DNA of 64,000 bases from Bacillota bacterium (GTDB taxonomy: Bacteria > Bacillota > Clostridia > Oscillospirales > Acutalibacteraceae). How positions within the stretch are numbered: the first letter of the stretch is position 1; every line of letters starts with the position of its first letter. A program made the translations under genes and the position numbers. Below are positions 1 through 8,254 of the stretch, one piece after another. The notes below the pieces were generated by a model that made no database searches, was not told the origin of the DNA, and saw only the letters and a list, made by a program, of their open reading frames with translations. The DNA is taken from contig JAEZCC010000010.1 of assembly GCA_023412715.1 (NCBI GenBank), positions 1 through 64,000 of the forward strand. Reading direction: 5' to 3'.

Positions 1-30
1 TTTTGATCGGCAGTTAACTGCCCATCAAAA
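1..30. repeat. Near-perfect palindrome at the left edge
   Basis: The two 15-base arms are inverted copies with a single C:C mismatch, centred on TTAA, and begin and end in TTTT/AAAA. The core, GGCAGTTAACTGCC, is a perfect 14-base palindrome. It could be an operator or an attenuator/terminator hairpin for the gene left of the window. The lack of a loop favours a protein-binding site, but the window edge hides the context. Confidence 0.5.
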
Positions 31-64
31 TCAATCCAACCATATACCGATGCGGCCTCTTCAT
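14..64 (-). CDS. Possible 16-residue mini-ORF (leader peptide?) downstream of galU
   Basis: An ATG at 64 (minus strand) follows an AAGGAG ribosome site by 7 bases and reads 16 codons, starting MKRPHRYMV, to a TAA inside the edge palindrome. The ribosome site is as good as those of the real genes, so it may be translated, either as a leader peptide for the gene beyond the left edge or as the remnant of a longer gene. It starts about 85 bases after the end of galU and may be on the same transcript. Nothing identifies its function. Confidence 0.3.
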   Translation of the reverse strand: MKRPHRYMVGLILMGS

Positions 65-149
65 TGGTTCTCTCCTTCTGAATTCCTTCTTGCCTTTTCT
101 GTCCAACATGTTTGACAAACCTACAAAATTGCCGCCCGAGCAGGCGCGC

Positions 150-1025
150 TTAAAGCGTTTTGCAGAATTCTTTCAGGTAAGCCCTGAACTCTTCGCCGAT
201 CTCAGGGTGCTGCAAGGCGACTTCGACCTGCGCTTTCATAATGCCGAGCTTGTTGCCCATGTCGTAGCGCGTGCCCGTAAAGTTCACCGCGACCATGCTG
301 TCGCGGCGTGCGAGCGTGCGCATGGCGTCCGTCAGCTGGATTTCTCCGCCGGCACCCGGCTCCGTTTCCGCGAGAATGTCGAAAATTTCCGGCGGGAGGA
401 CGCACCTGCCGAGAATAGAGTACAGGGACATGACCTTTCCCTTGGCGGGCTTTTCGATCATGTCCGTGCAGCGGAACAGGTTGTCGTGCAGCGGCTCCAC
501 TTTCAGGGAGCTGTATTTGTGGATGGCCTCTTCAGAGACCTTGTTGACCCCGACGACGCCTTTTCCGAATTCTTCATAGGCGCGGATCAGCTGGGCGCAG
601 GCCGGGTCTTTCCCGATGATGACGTCGTCGCCGTACAGGACCGCGAACGGCTCGTTCCCCACGAAAGATCGGGCGCATCCGACGGCATGGCCGAGGCCGC
701 GGGTCTCTTTCTGGCGGACGAAATAGATGTTGGCTTTGTGGGCGATGCCGATGATTTCATCCAGAATCTTCTGCTTTTCGGGCCCGCTGTTCGCCAGCCT
801 GCCCTCCAGCTCCGGCACGCGGTCGAAGTGGTCCTCAATCAAGCCTTTGCCGCGGTTGGTGATAATCAGAATGTCCGTGATCCCGGAATTGACCGCTTCT
901 TCGACAATGTATTGAATGGCGGGCTTGTCCACAATGGGAAGCATTTCCTTCGGCATGGATTTGGTGGCCGGAAGTACGCGCGTTCCAAGGCCGGCTGCGG
1001 GGATAACGGCTTTTGTGATTTTCAT
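150..1025 (-). CDS. galU: UTP--glucose-1-phosphate uridylyltransferase
   Basis: Makes UDP-glucose from UTP and glucose-1-phosphate in the cytoplasm, feeding cell-wall polysaccharide, glycolipid and galactose metabolism. The 291-residue protein has the nucleotidyltransferase signature near residues 9-30 (AAGLGTR, then KEMLP), the usual VLYGDD metal/nucleotide segment mid-protein, and the normal length for bacterial GalU. ATG start with a GGAG ribosome site. It lies 28 bases downstream of the zinc-ribbon membrane protein gene, so both are probably one transcript from the promoter at 2134-2162. Confidence 0.95.
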   Translation of the reverse strand: MKITKAVIPAAGLGTRVLPATKSMPKEMLPIVDKPAIQYIVEEAVNSGITDILIITNRGKGLIEDHFDRVPELEGRLANSGPEKQKILDEIIGIAHKANIYFVRQKETRGLGHAVGCARSFVGNEPFAVLYGDDVIIGKDPACAQLIRAYEEFGKGVVGVNKVSEEAIHKYSSLKVEPLHDNLFRCTDMIEKPAKGKVMSLYSILGRCVLPPEIFDILAETEPGAGGEIQLTDAMRTLARRDSMVAVNFTGTRYDMGNKLGIMKAQVEVALQHPEIGEEFRAYLKEFCKTL

Positions 1026-1053
1026 TTCAGTTGATCGCTCCTACAAAAATATT

Positions 1054-2100
1054 CTAAATCGACTGCGAAAGCAGCAGAAAGGCAATGAACCAGCAGATCC
1101 CCAGACAGGCCGCCAGGGTGGTGTTGATGCCGCCCTTTTCCTGCATGCGTATGGCAACGGAGGTCGGGTCCGAGACTTCGCTGTGGATCCTCTTTGTCGT
1201 GCTGACGCAGTACTGTAAGTACATCCTGTTTCCGCTGAAGCCCAGAATCATCTTGAAAATGAGCAGAACGAGAAGAAGAAGGTCCGGCAGCAGAAGCAGA
1301 AGCCGCTGCCAGCTTGGCAGGGCGTAGAATTGCTGAAACAGCGCCATGCGCTGCGTGGCGTCAAAAAAAGAGTCGCTCTGCGAAATGCCGGCCAGCTCGA
1401 ACAGGCGGCTCATAATCGGGTCCGCCCAGAATCTGCAGAGGTAGAAATAGGCGATCCAAAGCACGGCGGGGACAACCGAAAAAACGATCCCCTTCCGGTA
1501 CTGCTTGCGGTACAGCATCCACAGGCCGGTGAAGAGAAATGCCGTGAAGTTGAACCGGTTCCTTCCGAAGTGGCTCAGGTTGGCGAAGACCGGAAGATAG
1601 TACTGGGTGTTGCTTTGCACGAACTGGCCTACCTCCGAGGCGGGCACGCCGTCAATCGGCTGGTTGGGGTTCACGCCGCCGAGCGGGTCGTACTGGAAGG
1701 GAAACGGATTTTCGGGGTAGCCGTTTTCAGGCGGACGGGCGCCGCTCCGCTGTTCGTTTCCGGACGGCGCGCGGTTGCCGGGGAACGGCGCGCTGTAGGG
1801 CTGCGATCCGTTCGGTGAGAGCGGAAGCCCGCAGTGGGAGCAGAAAAGCGCGTTTTTTGCGTTTTTGGCCCCGCAGCGCGGGCAGCGCGGCATGTCGTCG
1901 TCCGCGTCCGCATCGCCCTGCCGGGCGGCGGGCGGCTTCCACGCGTTTGCGGTCCCGTGTGCGTCGGAATAGATGCATCTGCCCTCTTTTGCGTAGCATT
2001 CCCTGTGATAGGGAGCTCCGCACTGAGGGCAGACGACAATATCGTCCCCTGCGGCGAAAGTCCTGCCGCATACCGGACATTTTAAACCCGTATAATTCAT
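1054..2100 (-). CDS. RING-like/zinc-ribbon membrane protein (DUF2628-like)
   Basis: Function unknown. The N-terminal ~45 residues carry a CPVC...CPQC...H...C array typical of the prokaryotic RING finger family 1. A second CPRC...CSHC zinc ribbon lies near residues 65-85, followed by a Pro/Gly/Asn-rich linker (~90-160). The C-terminal half has three or four hydrophobic membrane segments resembling DUF2628. I chose the ATG at 2100 because GGAGG lies 11 bases upstream; an upstream TTG at 2118 would sit over that site. Likely cotranscribed with galU. Family assignment is from memory of the pattern. Confidence 0.75.
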   Translation of the reverse strand: MNYTGLKCPVCGRTFAAGDDIVVCPQCGAPYHRECYAKEGRCIYSDAHGTANAWKPPAARQGDADADDDMPRCPRCGAKNAKNALFCSHCGLPLSPNGSQPYSAPFPGNRAPSGNEQRSGARPPENGYPENPFPFQYDPLGGVNPNQPIDGVPASEVGQFVQSNTQYYLPVFANLSHFGRNRFNFTAFLFTGLWMLYRKQYRKGIVFSVVPAVLWIAYFYLCRFWADPIMSRLFELAGISQSDSFFDATQRMALFQQFYALPSWQRLLLLLPDLLLLVLLIFKMILGFSGNRMYLQYCVSTTKRIHSEVSDPTSVAIRMQEKGGINTTLAACLGICWFIAFLLLSQSI

Positions 2101-2133
2101 AATTGGCCCAACCTCCAATTGTCAGCTCTCTTT

Positions 2134-2162
2134 ATTGTACCGAAAAAGCGGAAAAACTTCAA
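2134..2162 (-). promoter_or_regulatory. Sigma-A-type promoter for the zinc-ribbon gene and galU
   Basis: On the minus strand TTGAAG and TACAAT are separated by 17 bases, about 35 bases upstream of the chosen ATG at 2100. Confidence 0.65.
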
Positions 2163-2248
2163 TGTTTTGCCTGTAAAGTTTTCCGTCCATTCACAAATTT
2201 GACCGCGGGCGCGAAAGGGCGCGGTTTCTTCCGCGGGCCAAAATATTT

Positions 2249-2277
2249 TTGACTTTGCGGAGAAAATACATTATAAT
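2249..2277 (+). promoter_or_regulatory. Sigma-A-type promoter for prfB
   Basis: TTGACT, 17 bases, TATAAT, ending 36 bases before the prfB ATG. It is divergent from the 2134-2162 promoter. Confidence 0.8.
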
Positions 2278-2313
2278 CAGCAAGGATTATGAAAAGAGCC
2301 GAAGGATGATGGT

Positions 2314-3441
2314 ATGCTGCAATTTGAAGAATTGAAACTTTCGCTTCAGAACCTGAAGCCGGAGCTTGACGACCTGGCCGACGCCCTGGGCATGGAGCCC
2401 ATGCGCAAGGAGATTGCGGAGCTCGACCAGAAAGCCACCGCGCCGGATTTCTGGAACGATATGGAGCAATCGCAGAAAATCCTGCAGCGTTCCAGCACGC
2501 TGAAAAATAAAATCGCGCAGTACGAAAAGCTAAAAAGTTCTTATGAAGACCTGCTCGCCCTGATAGAGCTCGCCGACGAAGAGGGCGATCTGTCGCTTCT
2601 GCCGCAGGCGCGGCAGGAGCTGGACGCATTTTCCGCGTCGCTCGACTCCCAGCGCCTGACGACTCTTCTGACGGGGGAGTACGATTCCAAGAACGCGATC
2701 CTGACCTTTCACGCCGGCGCGGGCGGCACCGAGGCGCAGGACTGGGCGGAGATGCTGTACCGCATGTACTGTCGGTGGGGCGAGCGGCACGACTACGCCG
2801 TGAAGACGCTCGACCTTCTGGAAGGCGAAGAGGCCGGCCTCAAAAGCGCCAGCATCCTGGTCGAGGGGGAGAACGCCTACGGCTTTCTGAAAAGCGAGGC
2901 CGGCGTCCACCGCCTTGTGCGCATTTCCCCGTTTGACGCCTCCGGCCGGCGCCATACGTCTTTCGCCTCGCTCGAAGTCATGCCGGAGATCGACGACACC
3001 ATCGAGGTGGACATCAACCCCGACGACATCAAAATCGACTATTTCCGCGCGAGCGGCGCGGGCGGCCAGAAGGTCAACAAGACTTCCTCCGCCGTACGTC
3101 TGACGCACATCCCGACCGGCATCGTCGTTTCGTGCCAGGTCGAGCGCAGCCAGTACCAGAACCGCGACGTCGCGATGCGCATGCTCAAATCCAAGCTGAT
3201 GGAAATCAAGGAGCGCGAGCACCTCGAGCGCATCGAAGACATCAAGGGCGTGCAGAAAGAGATCGCCTGGGGCTCGCAGATCCGTTCTTATGTATTCATG
3301 CCGTACACGCTGGTCAAAGACCACCGCACCGGTTTCGAGGCGGGCAATATCGACGCCGTCATGGACGGCGATCTCGACGGCTTTATCAACGCTTACCTGA
3401 AATGGCAGAGCCGCGAGTCCGAGGAAGCGGCGAAGGCCTGA
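2314..3441 (+). CDS. prfB: Peptide chain release factor 2
   Basis: Recognises UAA/UGA stop codons and triggers peptidyl-tRNA hydrolysis on the ribosome. The 375-residue protein has the RF2-type SPF codon-recognition motif (205-207) and the catalytic GGQ loop (250-252). It reads through in one frame: the region where many bacteria have an in-frame UGA and programmed +1 shift (about codon 25) is continuous here (DALGMEPM). ATG start with an AAGGA site, own promoter and terminator, so it is a single-gene unit. Confidence 0.97.
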   Translation: MLQFEELKLSLQNLKPELDDLADALGMEPMRKEIAELDQKATAPDFWNDMEQSQKILQRSSTLKNKIAQYEKLKSSYEDLLALIELADEEGDLSLLPQARQELDAFSASLDSQRLTTLLTGEYDSKNAILTFHAGAGGTEAQDWAEMLYRMYCRWGERHDYAVKTLDLLEGEEAGLKSASILVEGENAYGFLKSEAGVHRLVRISPFDASGRRHTSFASLEVMPEIDDTIEVDINPDDIKIDYFRASGAGGQKVNKTSSAVRLTHIPTGIVVSCQVERSQYQNRDVAMRMLKSKLMEIKEREHLERIEDIKGVQKEIAWGSQIRSYVFMPYTLVKDHRTGFEAGNIDAVMDGDLDGFINAYLKWQSRESEEAAKA

Positions 3442-3461
3442 TGCCCTGAATCCTGCTGAGA

Positions 3462-3490
3462 GGTCCGGATTTTTGTCCGGGCCTTTTTTA
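3462..3490 (+). terminator. Intrinsic terminator of prfB
   Basis: An 8-bp stem (GGTCCGGA with TCCGGGCC, one G-U) and 6-base loop are followed by a T run. The T run touches the stop codon of the convergent helicase-loader gene. Confidence 0.85.
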
Positions 3491-4483
3491 TTTTGCCGGC
3501 CGGCCGGTTTCGCGCTTCTGCTGGCGGATGTCGCGGCCCGCGAAAACAATCCTCCGGTAGCTGCCGATGATGCGCGAGGCAAAGCGCTCCGAGTAGCACT
3601 CCACCATTTCCTTAGTGGAAAGGTTCGTGCTGATGAGCGTCGGCTTCTGCTCCAGCAGACGCGTGTTGACAATGCCGTAAATCGCCGCGCAGGAAAAGGA
3701 GCTGCGGAATTCGGTTCCGAGGTCGTCGAGGATCAGCAGGTCGCAGTCCCGCAGGGAACCGATCGTCCCGCCTTCCGTGTCCCGCCCGAAATGCTCGTCT
3801 TCCAGCTTTGAGACGAGGCTTCCGACGGAGCAGTATACCACGCCGAACCCTTTCTGTATCGCCTCGCTGGCAATCGCGAGCGAAAGGTGGGTCTTCCCCA
3901 GGCCGGTCCCGCCCGTCAGAATCAGGTTGGGCGAGCGGAGCGAAAAGTTTTCAGCGTAGGAAACGCAGAAGCGGAAAGCGTTCCGCATGATTTCACGGTC
4001 CGGCGGCCTGCCCTCCCGCGGCGCGTCGGAGTAATAATCGAGCGAGAAGCCGTCGAAGGTCGAAAGGGAGAGGGGGGTCAGCTCGTTCAGCCTGCGGTAG
4101 GACTCCGTGCGCAGCAGCTTTTTCAGGCACGAGCACATCTTCCCGTTCACATAGCCGGTGTCGTGGCAGAGCGGGCAGTGGTACTGCGGCTCAAGGGTCT
4201 CGATGCCGTGCGCCTTCATCAGCGCGGAGAGCTTTTCAAGCATGGCTTCATTGCTTGCTTTCAGCCTTTCGAGTTCTTCGCGGACGTCTTTGCCGCCCAG
4301 GACGGCGTGGGCGGCCGCCGAGGCCGTCCCAGTCAGCCGGCGCTCCAGCCCGCGGGCCTCCGGGCACATCCTGTACAGGGCTTCCCTGCGGCGCTGTGCG
4401 TCATCCTGCGCGCTTTTGCGGCGCTCCTGCAGGACCTTTGCGGCGCCGGCATAGATCTCTCTGCCGTAAGCCAACGCGCTCAC
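3488..4483 (-). CDS. DnaC/DnaI-like helicase loader ATPase
   Basis: Probably loads the replicative helicase at origins or stalled forks. The 331-residue protein has a coiled N-terminal region, a zinc-binding CPLC...CSC segment near residues 105-125, and an AAA+ domain with Walker A GGTGLGKT (~190-197) and Walker B LLILDDLG. This order matches Gram-positive DnaI/DnaC. Its start overlaps the end of the DnaD-domain gene by 4 bases, so the two are translationally coupled. That pairing supports a primosome role. Ends against the prfB terminator. Confidence 0.85.
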   Translation of the reverse strand: MSALAYGREIYAGAAKVLQERRKSAQDDAQRRREALYRMCPEARGLERRLTGTASAAAHAVLGGKDVREELERLKASNEAMLEKLSALMKAHGIETLEPQYHCPLCHDTGYVNGKMCSCLKKLLRTESYRRLNELTPLSLSTFDGFSLDYYSDAPREGRPPDREIMRNAFRFCVSYAENFSLRSPNLILTGGTGLGKTHLSLAIASEAIQKGFGVVYCSVGSLVSKLEDEHFGRDTEGGTIGSLRDCDLLILDDLGTEFRSSFSCAAIYGIVNTRLLEQKPTLISTNLSTKEMVECYSERFASRIIGSYRRIVFAGRDIRQQKRETGRPAK

Positions 4484-5544
4484 TCCTTCGTGTCGTAAAT
4501 GCTGGTCCGTTCATATTCGTCGATATCGAACGTCAGGTCCCGGCGTCTGCCGCCCCCGCGAAGACCGTCGCCGTGCGCCGCCGCGCGCTTCGATTTTTCC
4601 AGCGCGGCCTGCTGCGGGGTCGCAATTCCGTCTTTGTGCCACCGGGCCATGATTTTATTCATATAGCCGGCGCTGTACTTGCCCGTCGCGTCCACCGTGC
4701 GGTCGTACGCCTCTTGAATCATCTCCGGGCCGAAGCCCCATTCCCCGACCCAAACCGGCGCGTAAAGCTCTTCGTTTGCGGAAGGCGCGCGGTGCGTCAT
4801 GCCGATGGCCTGTTCCACGGTACGCCAGGCCTGCTGGTTTTCCGAGAGGCGGCGGAGTTTTTCCTCCGCTTTTTCGTGCGTGACGATTCCTTCGTCGGCC
4901 CAGTTCATGGCCGTTTTTTCTATGTAGCGCATGTTCGCTTTCCCGATGCTCGCCGTGTACTGCAGCAGCATGACGATCACGTCCGACGGCAGGCCGAAAT
5001 CGTCGTGAATCATCAGCAGCGTCGCGCATTCCCCGCCTGAAATCAGGCGCCCGAGAATCTGCTGTGCGGACTGCATCAGGCATGCGATTTCGGTGGATTC
5101 CGCAATCCGCTTGGCCGTAAAATCGCTGTCGGGCTTCTGCGGGCGTGAAAGGACGCGCTGCGCTTTTTTCTCCGGCCGGGAAGAGGCCGGCTCCGGGGCG
5201 GAGGCGGTTTCCCGGGCCGGGGCGGGTTCCTCGGCCGGCTGCGGGCGGAAAGGGGCGGCTTCCTGCCGCTCTGTGCCATTCTGCGCGTCGGGCGTCAGCG
5301 TACCGCCGTCGGCGGCAATCAGGCCGGTCTGCTGCCAGTACTGCATGGCGTCCGCAACATCTGCCTTATTGATGCCGATCGCCTTGGCAATGTCTTCGGG
5401 TTCGAACGGTTCTCCGGCGTGGCGCAGGACCCACAGCAGCACCTTCAGCTGGACGGATCCGGCCAGCTTTAAATTTTCGTCGACGACACGGCAGGGAACC
5501 GCAAACACCGAATTCCATGCCCCGAGATTCATGGTATAACCCAT
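4480..5544 (-). CDS. DnaD-domain replication initiation/primosome protein
   Basis: Likely remodels DNA and helps recruit the helicase loader. The 354-residue protein has a winged-helix-like N-terminus (~1-85), a Pro/Ala/Glu-rich linker (~90-150), and two tandem DnaD-type helical blocks (~155-300) ending in the region with YMNKIMARWHKDGI. The ATG at 5544 has an AAAGGTG ribosome site 5 bases upstream. An in-frame ATG four codons later is an alternative. It precedes and overlaps the loader ATPase gene; the promoter lies at 5587-5614. Confidence 0.85.
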   Translation of the reverse strand: MGYTMNLGAWNSVFAVPCRVVDENLKLAGSVQLKVLLWVLRHAGEPFEPEDIAKAIGINKADVADAMQYWQQTGLIAADGGTLTPDAQNGTERQEAAPFRPQPAEEPAPARETASAPEPASSRPEKKAQRVLSRPQKPDSDFTAKRIAESTEIACLMQSAQQILGRLISGGECATLLMIHDDFGLPSDVIVMLLQYTASIGKANMRYIEKTAMNWADEGIVTHEKAEEKLRRLSENQQAWRTVEQAIGMTHRAPSANEELYAPVWVGEWGFGPEMIQEAYDRTVDATGKYSAGYMNKIMARWHKDGIATPQQAALEKSKRAAAHGDGLRGGGRRRDLTFDIDEYERTSIYDTKE

Positions 5545-5569
5545 ATTGTCACCTTTCCGCGCGAGCTTT

Positions 5570-5599
5570 GCATAGCATTATGATTCATTATAGCATAGC
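5570..5599. repeat. Direct repeats GCATAGC flanking the dnaD-gene -10 box
   Basis: Two identical 7-base copies, at 5570-5576 and 5593-5599, are separated by 16 AT-rich bases that include the -10 of the minus-strand promoter. The position suggests a possible repressor or DnaA-like regulatory site, but no known box is matched. Confidence 0.3.
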
Positions 5600-5614
5600 G
5601 GATAAAATAGTAAA
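5587..5614 (-). promoter_or_regulatory. Probable promoter of the dnaD-dnaC operon
   Basis: Minus strand TTTACT, 16 bases, TATAAT. The -10 is consensus and the -35 matches 4 of 6. It lies about 43 bases upstream of the DnaD-domain ATG. Confidence 0.55.
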
Positions 5615-5651
5615 ACAGCAAAATCAATTTACCCGCTTTTTGAAAAAAAGA

Positions 5652-5680
5652 TTGACATGCAGGCGAATTTTGGGTATAAT
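5652..5680 (+). promoter_or_regulatory. Full-consensus promoter of tRNA-Gly
   Basis: TTGACA, exactly 17 bases, TATAAT: a perfect sigma-A promoter, ending 13 bases before the tRNA. This strength is usual for stable RNA genes. Confidence 0.92.
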
Positions 5681-5693
5681 ACCACTTGCACTT

Positions 5694-5769
5694 GCGAATG
5701 TAGCTCATCTGGTAGAGCGCCACCTTGCCAAGGTGGAGGTAGCGGGTTCGAGCCCCGTCGTTCGCTCCA
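5694..5769 (+). tRNA. tRNA-Gly (anticodon GCC)
   Basis: The 76-base gene includes an encoded CCA end. The acceptor stem GCGAATG pairs with CGTTCGC (one G-U). The anticodon arm is CCACC-TTGCCAA-GGTGG, giving anticodon GCC for GGC/GGU codons. The T-loop GGTTCGAGCC is standard, and discriminator U73 fits bacterial tRNA-Gly. It is a single-gene transcript with its own consensus promoter and terminator. Confidence 0.97.
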
Positions 5770-5805
5770 AAAGGAAAGGCCAGCGGCAGGCTGGCTTTTC
5801 CTTTT
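5769..5805 (+). terminator. Terminator hairpin after tRNA-Gly
   Basis: A 16-bp stem (AAAAGGAAAGGCCAGC with its near-perfect complement) has a 5-base loop. The T tract is the 3' arm of the stem rather than a free tail. A second terminator follows at 5858. Confidence 0.75.
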
Positions 5806-5857
5806 GGATTGCCGCGGGGCGAGAATCCCGAGGGCGCCCTATATTCCGAAAAGGCTG

Positions 5858-5897
5858 AAGGACTTGAAACATTGCGTTTTAAGTCCTTTTCTTTTCC
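5858..5897 (+). terminator. Second terminator between tRNA-Gly and the GrpB-like gene
   Basis: AAGGACTT pairs with AAGTCCTT; inside it AAAC pairs with GTTT around a 5-base loop. TTCTTTT follows. Confidence 0.7.
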
Positions 5898-5954
5898 CGT
5901 TTGTATGGAGATATATAGAAGCCGGGCTCCTGTGTGAAAGGAGGGTGCGCAAAG

Positions 5955-6476
5955 ATGAGGACGGACCGGGTCGTGGTCGTCCCGTACGACGAATCGTGGC
6001 CCTGCGAATTTGAAAAAATCAAAAACGAGCTTCTGCCCGCGGCGGGAAAGTACCTGGTTGCCGTGGAGCACGTCGGCAGCACGTCGGTCGGGGGACTGCC
6101 GGCGAAACCGATTATCGATCTCGATGCGGTGATACCCGATTACGGCTGCTTTGCCGCGGTCCGCCGGGAGCTGTCGCGGATCGGTTATCGGCATGAAGGC
6201 TGTCTGGGCATCCGTGACCGCGAAGCGTTCGCCTACAGCGGCAAGCCGCATCTCATGACGCACCATCTGTATGTCTGCCCGCAAAATTCGGAAGAGCTCA
6301 GACGCCATCTTCTGTTCCGCGACTATCTGCGGAGCCACCCCGAAGAGGCGCGGCATTATGGAGAAGTCAAGCGGGAGGCCGCCGCGCTTTTCCCGAACGA
6401 TATCGACGCCTACCTGGAATATAAAAGCCCGTGCGTGCGGGAGATCCTGAAAAAGGCGGGCCGGGAGAAAGAGTAA
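5955..6476 (+). CDS. GrpB/UPF0157 family nucleotidyltransferase-like protein
   Basis: The 173-residue protein begins with the family hallmark: a V-V-YD-WP segment, then EHVGSTSVGGLPAKPIIDLD (about residues 40-60), which resembles a nucleotidyltransferase-fold active site with GS and DxD-like acidic residues. The physiological substrate is not established in the family. I chose the ATG at 5955 because AAAGGAGG lies 10 bases upstream; a GTG at 5934 overlaps that site. It may be cotranscribed with the downstream transporter, 77 bases away. Confidence 0.85.
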   Translation: MRTDRVVVVPYDESWPCEFEKIKNELLPAAGKYLVAVEHVGSTSVGGLPAKPIIDLDAVIPDYGCFAAVRRELSRIGYRHEGCLGIRDREAFAYSGKPHLMTHHLYVCPQNSEELRRHLLFRDYLRSHPEEARHYGEVKREAAALFPNDIDAYLEYKSPCVREILKKAGREKE

Positions 6477-6553
6477 AGGCCGGCCGGCGTCCCCGGCCGC
6501 TGCGCGGAACGGCGGGCGCCGGACTCACAATGAAGTCTGGAGATTTGCCGGAG

Positions 6554-7258
6554 ATGATAAAATTGGCACAGATCGAGCTGGAACATGTGTCCTTTGCCGG
6601 GGAAGGAAAAAAAATTCTGGAAGACGTCTCGCTTTCCATCGAACAGGGCGATTTTGTGTCCGTCACGGGCCCGTCGGGAAGCGGAAAGAGCACGCTGCTG
6701 AAGCTCTGCAGCCATCTGATCAGCCCGTCGGAAGGGACAATCCGCGTTTTCGGGAAGGACATCTTCGGCTTTGATCCCGTCGAGCTGCGCAGGCGGATTT
6801 CCTACTGCCCGCAGACCCCCGTCCTGTTCGGGAACACGGTGGAAGAGAACCTCCTTTTCCCCTGCCGCATCCGCAGGACGGAGCTGGACCGCGGGCGCGC
6901 GCTTTCGCTGCTGTCAGCGTTCCAAATGGGGGAAGAGTATCTCGCACGGGACGTCCAGAAGCTTTCGGGCGGCGAAAAGCAGCGCGTTGCCCTGGTGCGC
7001 ACCCTTCTGTTCCGGCCGGAGGCTTTGCTGCTCGACGAACCGACGGCAGCCCTCGACGAGGAGAACGCGCGGATTGTCGAGCAGGCGGTAAGCAACCTGA
7101 ACCGCGGCGGCGTGACCGTCGTCTGGGTGACGCACAGCGACGAGCAGAGCAGAAGATGCGCGTCGCGCAGGCTGACCGTCGAAGGCGGGCGCATCCGCTC
7201 CATAGAAAATCTGAAGGATCCTCCAAATGCCGGGGATGCTTCTTTCGCCGTCCGCTGA
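6554..7258 (+). CDS. fetA: ABC transporter ATP-binding protein, FetA (YbbL)-like
   Basis: Energises the membrane partner encoded next door, probably for iron or other metal export. The 234-residue protein has Walker A GPSGSGKST (39-47), the Q-loop in CPQTPV, the signature LSGGEKQR (~136-143), Walker B ALLLDEPT and the H-loop THS. The ATG at 6554 has GGAG 11 bases upstream; an ATG at 6530 is in frame but has no better site. It is followed after 21 bases by a UPF0014 permease gene, the hallmark FetAB pairing. Iron as substrate is known for E. coli FetAB and only inferred here. Confidence 0.85.
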   Translation: MIKLAQIELEHVSFAGEGKKILEDVSLSIEQGDFVSVTGPSGSGKSTLLKLCSHLISPSEGTIRVFGKDIFGFDPVELRRRISYCPQTPVLFGNTVEENLLFPCRIRRTELDRGRALSLLSAFQMGEEYLARDVQKLSGGEKQRVALVRTLLFRPEALLLDEPTAALDEENARIVEQAVSNLNRGGVTVVWVTHSDEQSRRCASRRLTVEGGRIRSIENLKDPPNAGDASFAVR

Positions 7259-7279
7259 AACAGGAAAGGGGTGTCTGCC

Positions 7280-8035
7280 GTGGATGCGCATGTCAGCGTG
7301 CTTTCTCTCGTCATCGCTTCTTCGCTCGTCGTGGTCTCGCTGATCTTTTCGTATACCCAGAAGCTCAAGCTGGAAAAGGAGACCATCATCGGCGTCGTGC
7401 GCGCCGTGGTCCAGCTTGTGGCGGTCGGTTATGTGCTGGAGTATGTCTTCGGCCTCGATAACCCGTTCTTTACGACGCTGGTCGTTCTGTTTATGGCGTT
7501 CAATGCGGCGTGGAACGCGGCGAGGCGCGGGAAGGGCATCCCGAAGGTCCTGCCGGTGTCTTTCCTCTCCATCGTCACGGGGGCGGGGGTGACGCTGGGC
7601 GTCCTGGTCGCCTCCGGGGCCATCCGCTATGTGCCGAACCAGATTGTCCCCATCAGCGGCATGATTCTCAGCAACGCGATGGTGGCGCTGGGGCTGTGCT
7701 ACCGGCAGCTTACGTCGGGGTTCCGCAGCAGGCGGGATGAGGTCGAAACGCGCCTCGCCCTCGGGGCCGACGTTCTGCCGGCTTCTATCGACATCGTCAG
7801 GGACGCGGTGCGGACGGGCATGATCCCGACGATCGATTCCGCCAAAACGCTCGGCATCGTTTCCCTGCCCGGCATGATGACGGGCCTGATTTTGGCCGGA
7901 CTGCCGCCGGTGCAGGCGATACGGTACCAGATCATGGTCACGTTCATGCTGCTGTCGACGACGGCAATTGCTTCTTTTATGGCGTGCTACCTTTCTTACC
8001 GCGGGTTCTTCAACGGCCGCAAGCAGCTCCGCTGA
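7280..8035 (+). CDS. fetB: FetB (YbbM)/UPF0014 family metal-export permease
   Basis: The 251-residue polytopic protein has about seven hydrophobic segments. Its central cytoplasmic loop, RRDEVETRLALGAD, and the following segment, TIDSAKTLGIVSLPGMMTGLILAG, are characteristic of UPF0014 permeases. It forms the membrane half of the exporter with the upstream ATPase. I chose GTG at 7280, 8 bases after AAGGGG; GTG at 7271 overlaps the site. There is no clear terminator after it; the next unit has its own promoter. Confidence 0.85.
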   Translation: MDAHVSVLSLVIASSLVVVSLIFSYTQKLKLEKETIIGVVRAVVQLVAVGYVLEYVFGLDNPFFTTLVVLFMAFNAAWNAARRGKGIPKVLPVSFLSIVTGAGVTLGVLVASGAIRYVPNQIVPISGMILSNAMVALGLCYRQLTSGFRSRRDEVETRLALGADVLPASIDIVRDAVRTGMIPTIDSAKTLGIVSLPGMMTGLILAGLPPVQAIRYQIMVTFMLLSTTAIASFMACYLSYRGFFNGRKQLR

Positions 8036-8085
8036 ACCGCGGCCGGCTTTTCAGCCGCCCGCCGGCGCTATTTTGTCGTGTGAAC

Positions 8086-8114
8086 TTCACAAAAGCGCCG
8101 GAGTGTGTTATACT
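8086..8114 (+). promoter_or_regulatory. Promoter of typA
   Basis: TTCACA, 17 bases, TATACT. Transcription would start near 8121, leaving a leader of about 130 bases before the typA ATG with no obvious ORF or riboswitch. Confidence 0.6.
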
Positions 8115-8254
8115 AAACTACGTTTGTGAATTTGTACCGTTCCGGAATACGGGCCTGTGCCGTCCGGACCTTTTCATGACGAAAAGGAAGAAATGGACCT
8201 GTTGTTTCCTGCATCGATTTTGGAACCGGTAAGAGCAGAAGAGGGAAAGTTTTT

